Source of the DNA: JBEVJK01 sp040510195
GTDB taxonomy: Bacteria; Pseudomonadota; Alphaproteobacteria; Rhizobiales; Rhizobiaceae
Reading direction: 5' to 3'
NCBI GenBank assembly: GCA_040510195.1
Contig: JBEVJK010000072.1
Coordinates: 1 to 61,539, forward strand
DNA: 61,539 nt
Shown: positions 1 to 9,077 of the stretch, piece by piece
How the letters are laid out: each line of letters starts with the position of its first letter
How positions within the stretch are numbered: the first letter of the stretch is position 1
Notes under the pieces: generated by a model
Seen by the model: the letters and a program-made list of their open reading frames with translations, nothing else
Told to the model about the DNA's origin: nothing
The model's database searches: none
Program-made: the position numbers and the translations under genes

Positions 1-2
1 TC

Positions 3-452
3 GTGGCGGCCTTGGTTCCGCTGCGCACCAAGCCATCATCTTACCCGGAGCCGTTCTTTTCCCGGATGAGCAGACGGGAGAAGCGGCCACTCGGCGATCT
101 CTTCGGATTGAAGAACTTCGGCGTAAACCTCACCCGCCTGGCCCCTGGCGGCGAGTCGTCTCTCCTCCACCGACACAGCAGGCAAGACGAGTTCGTTTAC
201 ATTCTGGAGGGCAATCCCACCCTCATTACCGAGTTCGAAGAGGTAGTCCTGTCGCCAGGCATGTGCGCGGGCTTCTCGGCGCAAGGCACTGCTCATCAGC
301 TGGTAAACCGTACCGACCGGGATGTGGTTTATTTGGAGATTGGAGACCGAAGCGCCGGAGATGAGGGCACTTATCCGGTTGATGATCTCAAGGCCACGCT
401 CGGGGCAGATGGCAAGTGGACCTACACCCACAAGAACGGTGAGCCGTACTAG
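3..452 (+). CDS. cupin domain protein, possibly 5'-truncated by the window edge
   Basis: Small single-domain cupin of about 149 residues with no recognisable signal peptide. The cupin metal-site pattern is visible: HRHSRQDEFVYILEG holds the two His and the Glu of motif 1, and the segment GTAHQLVNRTDRDVVYLEIG holds the motif 2 His. The C-terminal TYTHKNGEPY is typical of small alphaproteobacterial cupins of unknown substrate. The first usable codon is a GTG at position 3. Relatives usually begin with a few more residues before the conserved SYPEPF stretch, so the true start may lie outside the window. The function is not known beyond a probable metal-binding beta-barrel. Confidence 0.7.
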   Translation: MAALVPLRTKPSSYPEPFFSRMSRREKRPLGDLFGLKNFGVNLTRLAPGGESSLLHRHSRQDEFVYILEGNPTLITEFEEVVLSPGMCAGFSAQGTAHQLVNRTDRDVVYLEIGDRSAGDEGTYPVDDLKATLGADGKWTYTHKNGEPY

Positions 453-639
453 CACTGAAACGACGCCCCCAGCTGTCCAGCCACCTTGAATCGACGACCT
501 CTGGAATTCTAGGCAACTCTCGCCTACCGAGCGGCCTTGCCGGACAGGACGAACTAAGTTGCGGTGACGCCCCCGAGCGATCTGCGAGTCGGTCATCGAA
601 TGAAAAGAAAAAAGATTACCGTCTATTCAACCACTTAGG

Positions 640-716
640 TGGTGATCCCGGCAGGGATCGAACCTGCGACCTACAGATTAGGAATCTGCCGCTCTATCCT
701 ACTGAGCTACGGGACC
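640..716 (-). tRNA. tRNA-Arg (anticodon CCT)
   Basis: On the minus strand a full cloverleaf can be folded. The acceptor stem GGTCCCG pairs with CGGGATC with one G-T wobble, then come discriminator A and an encoded CCA. The D-arm is GCTCAGTAGGATAGAGC and the T-arm carries GGTTCGATCC. The anticodon loop gives CCT (plus-strand positions 680-682), which reads the AGG arginine codon. The length is 77 nt. Confidence 0.95.
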
Positions 717-772
717 ACGGGCCCGTCCCATAGCGGTTTCTCGCCGTCTCGCCAACCACTTTCGCGGCTGCT

Positions 773-1936
773 TCAGGCCGAGAGCGCGGTCTCGGCGAGC
801 CTTACCCAGTAGCTGACGCCATGGGGGATGACCTCGTCGTTGAAATCGTAGGACGGGTGGTGGAGGTTGGCCGTGTCGCCGTTGCCCACGAAGATGAACG
901 CGCCGGGGCGGGCCTCCAGCATGTAGGAGAAGTCCTCGCCGCCCATCACGGGCTGGATCGCCCGCTGCACCTTGGTCTCGCCGGCCACCTCCGCTGCGAC
1001 GTCGGCGGCAAATACCGTCTCCTCGGGGTGGTTGAACGTGACGGGATAGTTGGGTTTGTAGTGGACGCTCACCGATGCGCCGAACGCCGCGCCGATCCCC
1101 TCGCAAAGCTCCCGCATGCGCCGCTCGGCGAGGTCGCCGACCTCCTTGCGCAGCGAGCGGACAGTGCCGGCCAGCTCGACATGCTCGGGGATGACGTTGT
1201 AGGCGTCGCCGCCATGGAACTTGGTCACCGTCACCACGACGGAATCCACCGGGTCGGCGCTGCGCGAAGCCACCGTCTGCAGGCCGGCGACGAGCTGGCT
1301 GCCCACTACGATCGGGTCGACGGTGCGATGCGGCATGGCCGCGTGGCCGCCCTTGCCGGTGACGACGATGGTGAATTCGGCCGTCGACGCCATGATCGGA
1401 CCGGGGCGGATGGCGAACTGGCCGACCGGCAGGCCGGGCATGTTGTGCATGCCGAAAACCCGGTCGATGCCGAACTTGTCCATCAGGCCTTCCCGCACCA
1501 TGACGTGCCCGCCGCCGCCGCCCTCTTCGGCCGGCTGGAAGATCACGGCGACGGAGCCCCTGAAGTTGCGCGTTTCGGCCAGGTATTTGGCGGCGCCGAG
1601 CAGCATGGCCGTGTGGCCGTCATGGCCGCAGGCGTGCATGGCTCCGGCATTTCGAGAGGCGTGGGAGAGCCCGGTCCGCTCGTGGATCGGCAGGGCGTCC
1701 ATGTCGGCTCGAAGGCCGACGGTCGGGCCGTCGCCCAGCCGCCCCTTGATGATGCCCACCACGCCGGTCTTGGCCAGGCCGGTGTCGACGGCGTCGCAGC
1801 CGAAGGCAGCAAGCCTGTCCGCAACGAAGGCGGCCGTCTGGTGAAGGTCGAAATTCAGCTCCGGAATGGCATGGAGATGGCGGCGCCAGCCGGCGATCTC
1901 ATCCTGCATTTCGGCCGCACGGTTCAGAATGGGCAT
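773..1936 (-). CDS. M20 family amidohydrolase (hippurate hydrolase-like)
   Basis: Zinc- or manganese-dependent peptidase/deacylase of the M20D family (hippurate hydrolase, N-acyl-amino-acid amidohydrolase), 387 residues. Seen in sequence: RADMDALP at about 76-83, the metal ligands in MHACGHDGHT at 100-109, the acidic pair EE at 137-138, GMHNMPGLP at 162-170, the dimerisation-domain stretch GGHAAMPH at 196-203, and a C-terminal GGEDFSYML. No signal peptide, so cytoplasmic. An upstream extension in frame reaches 2080, but the ATG at 1936 directly precedes the family's normal N-terminus (MPILNRAAEMQDEIAGWRRH). The natural N-acyl substrate cannot be predicted from the sequence. Confidence 0.9.
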   Translation of the reverse strand: MPILNRAAEMQDEIAGWRRHLHAIPELNFDLHQTAAFVADRLAAFGCDAVDTGLAKTGVVGIIKGRLGDGPTVGLRADMDALPIHERTGLSHASRNAGAMHACGHDGHTAMLLGAAKYLAETRNFRGSVAVIFQPAEEGGGGGHVMVREGLMDKFGIDRVFGMHNMPGLPVGQFAIRPGPIMASTAEFTIVVTGKGGHAAMPHRTVDPIVVGSQLVAGLQTVASRSADPVDSVVVTVTKFHGGDAYNVIPEHVELAGTVRSLRKEVGDLAERRMRELCEGIGAAFGASVSVHYKPNYPVTFNHPEETVFAADVAAEVAGETKVQRAIQPVMGGEDFSYMLEARPGAFIFVGNGDTANLHHPSYDFNDEVIPHGVSYWVRLAETALSA

Positions 1937-2134
1937 CGTCGTCTCCAGCTCGCAGTTGCTGTGGGCGAAGGAGGGTCCAGGCTGGCGTCGCAACCGGCGC
2001 TTTGCCATCTTGGCGTCACATAGGCTAAATAGCACCGGCCGCGGCCAGCGGATGCGGCGTTGTCCGGGCCCCGACGCCACCGACCGGCCGGAGCTTACGG
2101 AGGCGGGACGGGAAAGAGCAAGAGGCTATTTCGG

Positions 2135-3337
2135 ATGACTCGCATGCGGCATCGTCTTCCCCTTTGCGCGCTCGTCCTCGGGGCGACGGCGCTCGGCAGC
2201 CTTGCGGTAGGCGGGGCGGCCGCGAACCCTGCCATCGTCTTCGACGTCGCGACCGGCCAGGTGATCGCCCACCAGGATGCTTTCCAGCGCTGGTATCCGG
2301 CCTCGCTCACCAAGCTGATGACCGCCTATGTCGCCTTCCGGGCGATCGAGGCAGGCGAGCTCACCCTGGCCTCGCCGATCACCATGTCCAAGCATGCGGC
2401 GGCCGAGCCGCCGAGCAAGATGGGCTTCAAGCCGGGGCAAGTGGTGACGCTCGACAACGCCCTGAAAATGTTGATCGTCAAGTCCGCGAACGACATCGCC
2501 ATGGCGATCGGCGAGAACGTCGGCGGCTCGCAGGAGGCTTTCGCGGCGCGCATGAACGCCGAGGCGACGCGGCTCGGCATGACCGGCAGCCATTTCGTCA
2601 ACCCCAACGGCCTGCACCATCTCGATCAGTACACCACCGCCCACGACCTGGCGTTGCTCGTAAGGTCGATCCGGACCGAGTTCCCGCTGTACCGCTCCTA
2701 TTTCGCGATCGAGGCGCTCGGCGCCGGCAAGAAGGTGATGAAGAGCAATGTCGACCTGCTCGGCCGCTTCAACGGCGCCGACGGCATGAAGACGGGCTTC
2801 ATCTGTCCCTCGGGCTTCAACCTGGTGGCGTCGGCGACCCGCAACGACCGGACGCTGGCGGCGGTGGTGCTGGGCGCCGTGAACCCGCACGTGCGCGCCG
2901 ACCAGGCTGCAGACCTGCTCGGCAAGGGCTTCGAGCAGGCGAGCGCGCCGAGCGCGACGCTCGCCACGCTGGCGCCCTATGGCGAAGGCCGCGAGACGGC
3001 CACCGACATGAGGGGCGAGATCTGCGACCGGCCGAGCAAGTCCGAGAAGCTCGACAAGGTCGACAAGAAGGGACGGCCCGTCTTCGCTTCCCCCTACCTG
3101 CACGAGCGCGGCCGGCCTCTCAAGGTGGTCAAGGTGGAGCTCGGCGGCGCCACCGGACCGGTGCCCGCAGCCTTCGCCGCGGCGCTCGCCGCCGGTACCG
3201 CGCCGAACATCTCGGATGTGCCGATCCCCACCCCGCGGCCGCCCTATCCGGCTGCCGCCGACGAGGCGCCAGCGCAGCCGTCGGGCGGGGGCGTCAAGGC
3301 CAAGGAGCCCGCCAAGGCGGCGCAGGTGGCCGGCTGA
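2135..3337 (+). CDS. D-alanyl-D-alanine carboxypeptidase (penicillin-binding protein, S11 family)
   Basis: Periplasmic serine D,D-carboxypeptidase that trims the terminal D-Ala from peptidoglycan stem peptides. The three penicillin-binding motifs are present: SLTK with catalytic Ser57 and Lys60, SAN at 117-119, and KTG at 219-221. An N-terminal signal peptide (hydrophobic stretch from about residue 8, ending AAANP) exports it. The long C-terminal tail after about 290 is Pro/Ala/Lys-rich and has no obvious amphipathic membrane anchor. It is followed after 5 nt by the COG0523 GTPase, so the two are probably co-transcribed. An alternative ATG lies 9 nt downstream. Confidence 0.92.
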   Translation: MTRMRHRLPLCALVLGATALGSLAVGGAAANPAIVFDVATGQVIAHQDAFQRWYPASLTKLMTAYVAFRAIEAGELTLASPITMSKHAAAEPPSKMGFKPGQVVTLDNALKMLIVKSANDIAMAIGENVGGSQEAFAARMNAEATRLGMTGSHFVNPNGLHHLDQYTTAHDLALLVRSIRTEFPLYRSYFAIEALGAGKKVMKSNVDLLGRFNGADGMKTGFICPSGFNLVASATRNDRTLAAVVLGAVNPHVRADQAADLLGKGFEQASAPSATLATLAPYGEGRETATDMRGEICDRPSKSEKLDKVDKKGRPVFASPYLHERGRPLKVVKVELGGATGPVPAAFAAALAAGTAPNISDVPIPTPRPPYPAAADEAPAQPSGGGVKAKEPAKAAQVAG

Positions 3338-3342
3338 GGGCG

Positions 3343-4446
3343 ATGCTTGAGGCTCCCATCCCGGTCTCGGTGCTGACAGGGTTCCTCGGCGCTGGCAAGA
3401 CGACGCTCGTCAACCGGCTGCTCAAGGACCCTGCGCTCGCCGACGCGGCGGTCATCATCAACGAATTCGGGGCTGTTGCGATCGACCATCTGCTGGTCGA
3501 GCAGGCGTCGGACAACGTCATCCAGCTTGCCGATGGGTGCCTCTGCTGCACGGTGCGCGGCGAGCTCGTCGACACGCTCGCCGACCTGGTCGACCGGCTG
3601 CAGACGGGGCGCATCGCGCGGCTGTCGCGCGTCGTCGTCGAAACGACGGGCCTCGCCGATCCCGGTCCCGTCCTGCAGGCGCTGATGGCACATCCGGCGC
3701 TCCTGCAGGCGTTTCGGCTCGACGGGGTGGTCACCGTGGTGGATGCCGTCAACGGCCTGGCAACGCTCGACGCGCATGTCGAGTCGGTGCGGCAGGTGGC
3801 CGTCGCCGACCGCATCGTCATCAGCAAGACGGATCTCGCCGAGACCTCCGACCTTGCCGCACTGACGGCGCGGCTGGCCGCCCTCAACCCCGGCGCGTCG
3901 CAGGTCGATGGCCGGGCGCCGGAGGCCAGCGCGGCCGCCCTCGTCGCTTGCGGCCTCTACGATCCGGCGACCAAGTCGGCAGACGTGCGGCGCTGGCTGG
4001 GCGACCATGCGCACGACCATGACTGCCAGGGCCACCATCATGCCGGGCATGGCGTCCACGACGCTCGCATCCGTTCGATGGTGATCGTCGAGCCGAGGCC
4101 CCTGCCGCTGTCGGCCGTGACGACCTTCCTCGACCTGCTGCAGGCGACGCAGGGCGATCGCCTGCTGCGTCTCAAGGGCATCGTCGAGACGGCCGAGGAC
4201 CGCGTGCGCCCGCTCGTGGTGCATGCCGTCCAGCGAAGCATCCACCCGCCGGCACGGCTGCCGTCCTGGCCGGACGAGACCCGAGGGACCCGGCTGGTGC
4301 TGATCCTCCAGGATGCGTCGGAGGACTATGTGCGGCGGCTGTTCGCGGCGGCCACGAGCCAGCCTCAGCCGGATACGCCCGACCGTGCGGCGCTGGAGGA
4401 GAACCCGCTGGCGATCGCCGGCATGGGCGCCCGCCGCGTCTTTTAG
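3343..4446 (+). CDS. COG0523 (CobW/YjiA-type) metal-chaperone GTPase
   Basis: G3E-family P-loop GTPase of the COG0523 group, 367 residues. It has the Walker A GFLGAGKTTL (13-22), the invariant metal-binding GCLCC (65-69), an SKTD base-recognition motif (161-164, replacing NKxD), and a His-rich loop at 222-239 with many His that would bind zinc or another divalent metal. A C-terminal CobW_C domain follows. Members deliver Zn, Co or Ni to target enzymes. No zinc or cobalamin regulatory site is seen because the gene sits 5 nt after the carboxypeptidase, so the metal is not assignable. cobS/cobT lie 8 kb away, but there is no direct linkage. Confidence 0.88.
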   Translation: MLEAPIPVSVLTGFLGAGKTTLVNRLLKDPALADAAVIINEFGAVAIDHLLVEQASDNVIQLADGCLCCTVRGELVDTLADLVDRLQTGRIARLSRVVVETTGLADPGPVLQALMAHPALLQAFRLDGVVTVVDAVNGLATLDAHVESVRQVAVADRIVISKTDLAETSDLAALTARLAALNPGASQVDGRAPEASAAALVACGLYDPATKSADVRRWLGDHAHDHDCQGHHHAGHGVHDARIRSMVIVEPRPLPLSAVTTFLDLLQATQGDRLLRLKGIVETAEDRVRPLVVHAVQRSIHPPARLPSWPDETRGTRLVLILQDASEDYVRRLFAAATSQPQPDTPDRAALEENPLAIAGMGARRVF

Positions 4447-4471
4447 TCATTTGGGGTTGCTGGGATCGAAT

Positions 4472-4714
4472 CTAGGCCCGGTCGGCGCCGCGCTCGATCA
4501 GGAAGCGGTGGCCGTCGGTCACGGCCTCGGTGACCACCAGGCTATGGCCGCCGTCGCTGCAGAAGGCCGGAATATCGATGACGGCCAGCGGATCGGTCGT
4601 CTCCAGCCAAAGCCGGCTGCCGACGGGCATGGCGTCGAGGCGCTTGCGGGCCTTCAGGACGGGAAGTGGGCACTTCAGCCCTCTCAGATCGTAGACTTCG
4701 ACAGCCTCGCGCAC
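4472..4714 (-). CDS. TusA-like sulfurtransferase (SirA fold)
   Basis: 80-residue protein of the TusA/SirA/YedF family. The N-terminal signature LRGLKCPLPVLKARKRL contains the single conserved sulfur-carrier Cys in the CPxP motif. The rest (DPLAVIDIPAFCSDGGH) matches the family beta-alpha fold. The family carries persulfide sulfur for tRNA thiolation or other sulfur transfers; the partner is not visible here. The start is a GTG at 4714, 8 nt after the L,D-transpeptidase stop, so it is probably co-transcribed. No ATG is available near the domain start, which makes GTG the best choice. Confidence 0.8.
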   Translation of the reverse strand: MREAVEVYDLRGLKCPLPVLKARKRLDAMPVGSRLWLETTDPLAVIDIPAFCSDGGHSLVVTEAVTDGHRFLIERGADRA

Positions 4715-4722
4715 TCGCCGGC

Positions 4723-5997
4723 TCAGCTGCCGAACAGGCTGCCGATCCGCTTGCGGACGTTGCCCAGGACACCTGGCGCCTCGGCCGGAGCAGCGGCAGG
4801 AGCCGCCATCTCGACGGGAACCGCCTCGGCGGGCGGCGGCGCCGCCTCGGCTTGCTTGGCGGCCTTGGCCGCTTCGGCAGCTGCGGCCTTCTCGGCGGCG
4901 GCGCGCTCGGCGGCGGCCCGCATCTCGGCGGCTGCCTTCTCCTTCTCGGCCTTCGCGGCCTCCAAGGCGGCCATGCGGCGGCCGGCAGGCGAGTCGATGC
5001 GGCCCATGCGGCCGGTCGCGGTGACGGTGCCGTCGGCGCCGAGCGACGGCGGCTCGACGGTCACGCGCTCGCCGCGGGCGCGCTTTTTCGTCCATTCGGA
5101 GACGATCGCCGCCTCCTTGGTGCCGCCGATCGTCGGCTTGGGCGCCAGCGTCTTCGAGTTCAGCGCGCTGGAAAACGCCGCTTCATACGTCGACTGGTAG
5201 CTTTGGTAGGCCATCCGCAGCGAGTCGGGCTGGGTGGTGATTGGGCAGGCGCCGATCGGGTTGAAGCTCGAGCCCGGCGCGGCGACCTGGTTGAAGACGT
5301 AGCGCTTCTCGCAGACGTCCACCTTGGGCGGCGTCCTGGTGATCTCGAAATAGTCGTAGCCTTCCTTCAGCATCTTCCAGAACGCGTAGTTCGGGTCGTT
5401 GCGGTAGCGTGCCATGTTGGCGGCGGTCATGCGGAAGGGGAACGCCTGGATCTGAAAGTCGGTCTGGCCGCCGCGGAAGGCGTCGCGCCCGAAGGCATAG
5501 ATCTGCTCGATCTGCTCATCGGTCATCGAGTAGCAGCCCGAGGACGAGCAGGCCCCGTGCACCATCAGGTTCGATCCGGTGCGCCCGTGCGCGCGGTCGA
5601 AGGTGTTCGGATAGCCGATGTTGAAGGCCAGGTGATAGCTGGAGCGGGGGTTCATCTGGGTGGGGCGCACCGTATAGAAGCCCTCCGGCGCCTGGCGGTC
5701 GCCCTCGGTGAACTTCGGCCCCAGCTTGCCCGACCATTTGCAGATGTCGTACTCGGCGATCAGGTCGTAGCGGCCGTTGGTCTTCTGCTTCCAGACCTCG
5801 AGCTTGCCTTCTTCCTTGAAGATGCGGGCCATCACCGGCGAGGTCCGGGTCATGCCCTTGGCCTTCATCTTGGCCAGCACCTTCTGCGGCAGCGGCTTCT
5901 CCGCCTTGACCGAGAGGTCGGAAAGCGAAGACTCGGTGCAGCCCGCCGTCAGGACGGCAGCCGTCAGAACTCCGGCACGGAAGATGTTCGCAAGCAT
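4723..5997 (-). CDS. L,D-transpeptidase family lipoprotein (YafK-like)
   Basis: 424-residue envelope protein with a lipobox LTAGC placing the lipidated Cys at 20. The catalytic YkuD motif is present as MVHGACSSSGCYSM, with His147 and nucleophile Cys155. This arrangement matches YafK-type L,D-transpeptidases or amidases that cut or form peptidoglycan cross-links or lipoprotein links. The last 80 or so residues form an Ala/Glu/Lys-rich helical, probably coiled-coil, region followed by a Pro/Ala-rich end. An in-frame extension reaches 6054, but the ATG at 5997 starts a proper lipoprotein signal peptide. Confidence 0.85.
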   Translation of the reverse strand: MLANIFRAGVLTAAVLTAGCTESSLSDLSVKAEKPLPQKVLAKMKAKGMTRTSPVMARIFKEEGKLEVWKQKTNGRYDLIAEYDICKWSGKLGPKFTEGDRQAPEGFYTVRPTQMNPRSSYHLAFNIGYPNTFDRAHGRTGSNLMVHGACSSSGCYSMTDEQIEQIYAFGRDAFRGGQTDFQIQAFPFRMTAANMARYRNDPNYAFWKMLKEGYDYFEITRTPPKVDVCEKRYVFNQVAAPGSSFNPIGACPITTQPDSLRMAYQSYQSTYEAAFSSALNSKTLAPKPTIGGTKEAAIVSEWTKKRARGERVTVEPPSLGADGTVTATGRMGRIDSPAGRRMAALEAAKAEKEKAAAEMRAAAERAAAEKAAAAEAAKAAKQAEAAPPPAEAVPVEMAAPAAAPAEAPGVLGNVRKRIGSLFGS

Positions 5998-6202
5998 GTT
6001 TTTCAAACGTCGTTTCGTCGGCCGCCCGGGCCGAACCTGTTGATCCGGCGGCACGCTAGTCCCGTTAACCTTGAAAATCTGTTACCGCAAGCGCCCCTTC
6101 CAACACTTACGTTCCCGGCCCCAGTCATGCCAAAAGGCGCGGCGATTTTGTGGCGGCATCGCATTTTCGCCGCAGATGCCGGCTGCCGAGGCGCGCGGCG
6201 GG

Positions 6203-7153
6203 TCAGAGCGAGCGGCCCATTGCCAGGTACTTTTCGCGGCGCTGCTCGCGAAAATCCATGTTCTGGCCGGCGAAATCGGCGAGCGTGCGGGCGATCTGGT
6301 CGCCGGTCGAGGCGATCACGGCATCGGGCGCGCGGTGGGCGCCTCCCAGCGGTTCGGGAATGATGCCGTCGACGATTTTCAGGTCGAGCAGGTCCTGGGC
6401 GGTGATCTTCATGCTGGTCGCCGCGTCGCGGGCGCGGGTCGAATCGTGCCAGAGAATCGAGGCCGCGCCTTCCGGCGAGATGACGGAGTAGATCGCGTGC
6501 TCCAGCATGTAGACGCGGTTGGCGGTGGCGATCGCGATGGCGCCCCCGGAGCCGCCCTCGCCGATGATGACCGACATGGAAGGGATCTTCAGCGACAGGC
6601 AGGCCGAAGTCGAGCGGGCAATCGCCTCTGCCTGGCCGCGCTCCTCGGCGCCGATGCCGGGATAGGCTCCGGCGGTGTCCACCAGCGTCACCAGCGGCAC
6701 CTTGAAGCGGTCGGCGAGTTCCATGATGCGCACCGCCTTGCGGTAGCCTTCGGGCTTGGCCATGCCGAAATTGTGCTTGAGGCGGCTCTTGGTGTCGGAG
6801 CCCTTCTCCTGGCCGATGACGGCGATCGGCTCGCCGCGGAAGCGAGCGAAGCCGCCGATGATGGCGTGATCCTCGCCGAATCCCCTGTCACCGGCGAGCG
6901 GCGTGAAGTCGCTGAACAGGCCCGTCACATAGTCCAGGCAGTGAGGACGGTCGGGATGGCGGGCGACCTGAGCCTTCTGCCACGGCGTCAGCGAGCGGTA
7001 CGCCTCGCGCAGCGCGTCCCTGGAACGCTTCTCCAGCCGCGCGATCTCATCGGCGACGTCCACCGCCTCGCCGTTTTCGGAGAGCTTCTTCAACTCGAGG
7101 ATCTTGCCTTCGAGGTCGGCGACTGGCTTTTCGAAATCGAGGTAATTGTACAT
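6203..7153 (-). CDS. accA: acetyl-CoA carboxylase carboxyltransferase subunit alpha
   Basis: 316-residue AccA, the alpha half of the alpha2beta2 carboxyltransferase that moves the carboxyl group from carboxybiotin to acetyl-CoA in the first step of fatty acid synthesis. The N-terminal MYNYLDFEKPVADLEGKI and the crotonase-fold stretches around PGIGAEERGQAEAIA and IGEGGSGGAIAI are diagnostic. The start at 7153 matches the usual N-terminus; an in-frame extension to 7240 has no homologous sequence. It lies downstream of xerD on the same strand, the normal rhizobial order xerD-accA. Confidence 0.97.
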   Translation of the reverse strand: MYNYLDFEKPVADLEGKILELKKLSENGEAVDVADEIARLEKRSRDALREAYRSLTPWQKAQVARHPDRPHCLDYVTGLFSDFTPLAGDRGFGEDHAIIGGFARFRGEPIAVIGQEKGSDTKSRLKHNFGMAKPEGYRKAVRIMELADRFKVPLVTLVDTAGAYPGIGAEERGQAEAIARSTSACLSLKIPSMSVIIGEGGSGGAIAIATANRVYMLEHAIYSVISPEGAASILWHDSTRARDAATSMKITAQDLLDLKIVDGIIPEPLGGAHRAPDAVIASTGDQIARTLADFAGQNMDFREQRREKYLAMGRSL

Positions 7154-7246
7154 TCGCGCGCGGACCGGACGCCGGAAGCCGATGAAAATAAGGCCGGAAG
7201 GCCTGTCTGCAGCATCCCGGCGTCTGAACGAGGCCCTCACATAGCG

Positions 7247-8182
7247 TTACGAGGGAGGCTCGGCAAGCGGATGATGGTCGCTGACCAGGCGGACCAGCCG
7301 CTCCTCCAGGACGTGCGTGTAGATCTGGGTGGTCGAGATGTCCGCGTGGCCCAGCAGCTGCTGGACGGCACGCAGGTCGGCGCCGTTCTCGAGGAGGTGG
7401 CTGGCGAAGGCATGGCGCAGCACGTGCGGCGAGATCCGGGAGGCGGCGATGCCGCTGCGCGCGGCAAGGCCCTTCAGCTCGCGGGCAAAGACTTGGCGCG
7501 GCAGATGGCCGCTTGCCGAGTCGGCCGGGAACAGGAAGCGGCTCGCGGCGGCTTCGGGATCGTCGCGGCGGGCGGCGAGCCAGGCTCGCATGGCGGTGCG
7601 AGCCTTGTCCGACAAGGGGACCATCCGCTCCTTGGAGCCTTTGCCGCGGACCACGAAGAAGCGCTCGTCGCGAGACGCCACCACGAGCGGAAGCGCCACC
7701 AGCTCCGACACCCGCAGGCCGGTGGCATAGAGCGTCTCGACCAGCGCGTGGAGGAGCAGCGCGGCAAGCCGGCCGCCGACGGCCAGCGCCGGATCGGCGG
7801 CTTCCAGGGCGGCCCGGTCGAGCAGGCGACCCGTCTCGGCCGTGCTCAAGGTCTTTGGCAGCGGTCGGCCGCGGCGCGGCGCGTCCAGCGTGCCCGTCGG
7901 GTCGTCGGGGCGCAGGCCCTCGGCATAGAGGAACTTGAAGAACTGCCGCAGCACCGAAAGCTTGCGGGCCTGGGAGGAAGCGGCAAAGCCGCGCGCCGCG
8001 ATGCCGTCGAGATAGCCGCGGAGCGCGTCGGCAGAGGCGTCGGCGAGGCGTGGACCGGCATGCTCGGCGGCGTCCTCGAGGTCGTGCCGGTAGGATGACA
8101 GCGTGTTGTCGCTGGCGCCGCGCTCGGCGCTCATCATCTCCAGGAAGGCATCGATCCGGGCCTCGCTCAACGCCGCGCTCAC
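7247..8182 (-). CDS. xerD: site-specific tyrosine recombinase XerD
   Basis: 311-residue tyrosine recombinase with an N-terminal SAM-like core-binding domain (about 10-90) and a catalytic domain. Catalytic residues are visible: Arg157 in ATGLRVSEL, Lys in GKGSKER (about 181), His253 and Arg256 in SPHVLRHAF, His279 in LGHAD, and nucleophile Tyr288 in TQIYTHV. Together with XerC it resolves chromosome dimers at dif. The GTG start overlaps the stop of the small upstream membrane gene (GTGA). It is a housekeeping copy in conserved context, not an integrase of a mobile element. Confidence 0.92.
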   Translation of the reverse strand: MSAALSEARIDAFLEMMSAERGASDNTLSSYRHDLEDAAEHAGPRLADASADALRGYLDGIAARGFAASSQARKLSVLRQFFKFLYAEGLRPDDPTGTLDAPRRGRPLPKTLSTAETGRLLDRAALEAADPALAVGGRLAALLLHALVETLYATGLRVSELVALPLVVASRDERFFVVRGKGSKERMVPLSDKARTAMRAWLAARRDDPEAAASRFLFPADSASGHLPRQVFARELKGLAARSGIAASRISPHVLRHAFASHLLENGADLRAVQQLLGHADISTTQIYTHVLEERLVRLVSDHHPLAEPPS

Positions 8183-8334
8183 TGCTGCGGCGCCCGATTG
8201 AGGCGGTCGGGCGGGATGCGCACCGTCATTTCTCCTTTGCGGGGCTCCACATAGGTGGCCAGAGCGAACATCGCGCCATAGACCAGTCCGGCGATGACGC
8301 CGAGGGTGACCAGCAAGCGGAAGAGTGTCGGCAT
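8179..8334 (-). CDS. small single-pass membrane protein, unknown function
   Basis: 51-residue protein with one strong transmembrane helix (LFRLLVTLGVIAGLVYGAMFALATYV) followed by a short charged tail (EPRKGEMTVRIPPDRLN). It overlaps the xerD start by 4 nt and lies divergent from aroK, the usual position of a conserved small rhizobial membrane protein. The ATG at 8334 was chosen because it begins just before the helix; the in-frame extension to 8448 crosses the divergent promoter region. No function is known. Confidence 0.65.
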   Translation of the reverse strand: MPTLFRLLVTLGVIAGLVYGAMFALATYVEPRKGEMTVRIPPDRLNRAPQQ

Positions 8335-8477
8335 TCGGTCGCTGTCGCCCGCCTTTTGTCCTGTGCCCGTGCCGTTATGAGACCGCCGCTGCGGCATTTC
8401 AAGGGCGGCAGGGGAACCGCCGGCTGCTTGACGCACAGGGAAATTCATGTCGAAAGGGCAGCAAGGAGTGGCTCCGC

Positions 8478-9077
8478 ATGACGCTTCAGCAATCGCCGTC
8501 GGAAGTGCAGGCCGCCGAGGTGCTGAGGCGGCTCGGCACCCGCTCCGTCGTCTTCGTCGGCCTGATGGGTGCCGGCAAGACGGCGATCGGCCGCAAGGTG
8601 GCGCAGGCGCTCGGCATTCCCTTCACCGACAGCGACCAGGAGATCGAGCAGGTCTCCCGCATGACGATCCCGGAGCTGTTCGAGCTCTATGGCGAGACCG
8701 AGTTCCGGGCGTTGGAGCAGCGCGTCATTTTTCGCCTGCTCGACAGCGGCCGGCAGGTGCTGTCGACCGGCGGCGGGGCCTTCATGAACGCGCAGACGCG
8801 CGAAGCGATCACCCGCAGCGCCGTTTCGGTCTGGCTCAAGGCCGATGTCGACACGCTGATGGCGCGGGTGATGAAGAAGCAGAACCGGCCGCTGCTGAAG
8901 AACCCCGACCCGCGCGCGGTCATGCTGCGGCTGATGGAGGAACGCTATCCCGTCTATGGCCTGGCGGACGTCACCGTGCCGACCCGCGACGAGCGCAAGG
9001 AGGTGATCGCCGCCGAGGTCATCGATGCCCTCGCAGACATGCTTTCCGACCGCGGACGCCGGGAGGAGGCGCGATGA
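8478..9077 (+). CDS. aroK: shikimate kinase
   Basis: 199-residue P-loop kinase that phosphorylates shikimate at O3 in aromatic amino acid synthesis. Walker A GLMGAGKT is at 28-35, the shikimate-binding DSDQEIE at 51-57, the GGGAF stretch at about 95-99, and a lid region with R and K (QNRPLLKNPDPR). The stop overlaps the aroB start (ATGA), so translation is coupled. Confidence 0.95.
   Translation: MTLQQSPSEVQAAEVLRRLGTRSVVFVGLMGAGKTAIGRKVAQALGIPFTDSDQEIEQVSRMTIPELFELYGETEFRALEQRVIFRLLDSGRQVLSTGGGAFMNAQTREAITRSAVSVWLKADVDTLMARVMKKQNRPLLKNPDPRAVMLRLMEERYPVYGLADVTVPTRDERKEVIAAEVIDALADMLSDRGRREEAR

Noticed and set aside
640..716. tRNA-Arg as an integration site for an island
   Set aside because: No integrase, no duplicated tRNA 3' end and no accessory genes are seen next to it in the window.
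821..2023. Long plus-strand open frame opposite the M20 amidohydrolase
   Set aside because: It is the antisense shadow of a well-supported enzyme gene; its translation has no domain features and high-GC frames stay open by chance.
7247..8182. Tyrosine recombinase as a sign of a mobile element
   Set aside because: Sequence and the neighbours accA and aroK show the housekeeping XerD; no attachment sites or cargo boundaries are seen.
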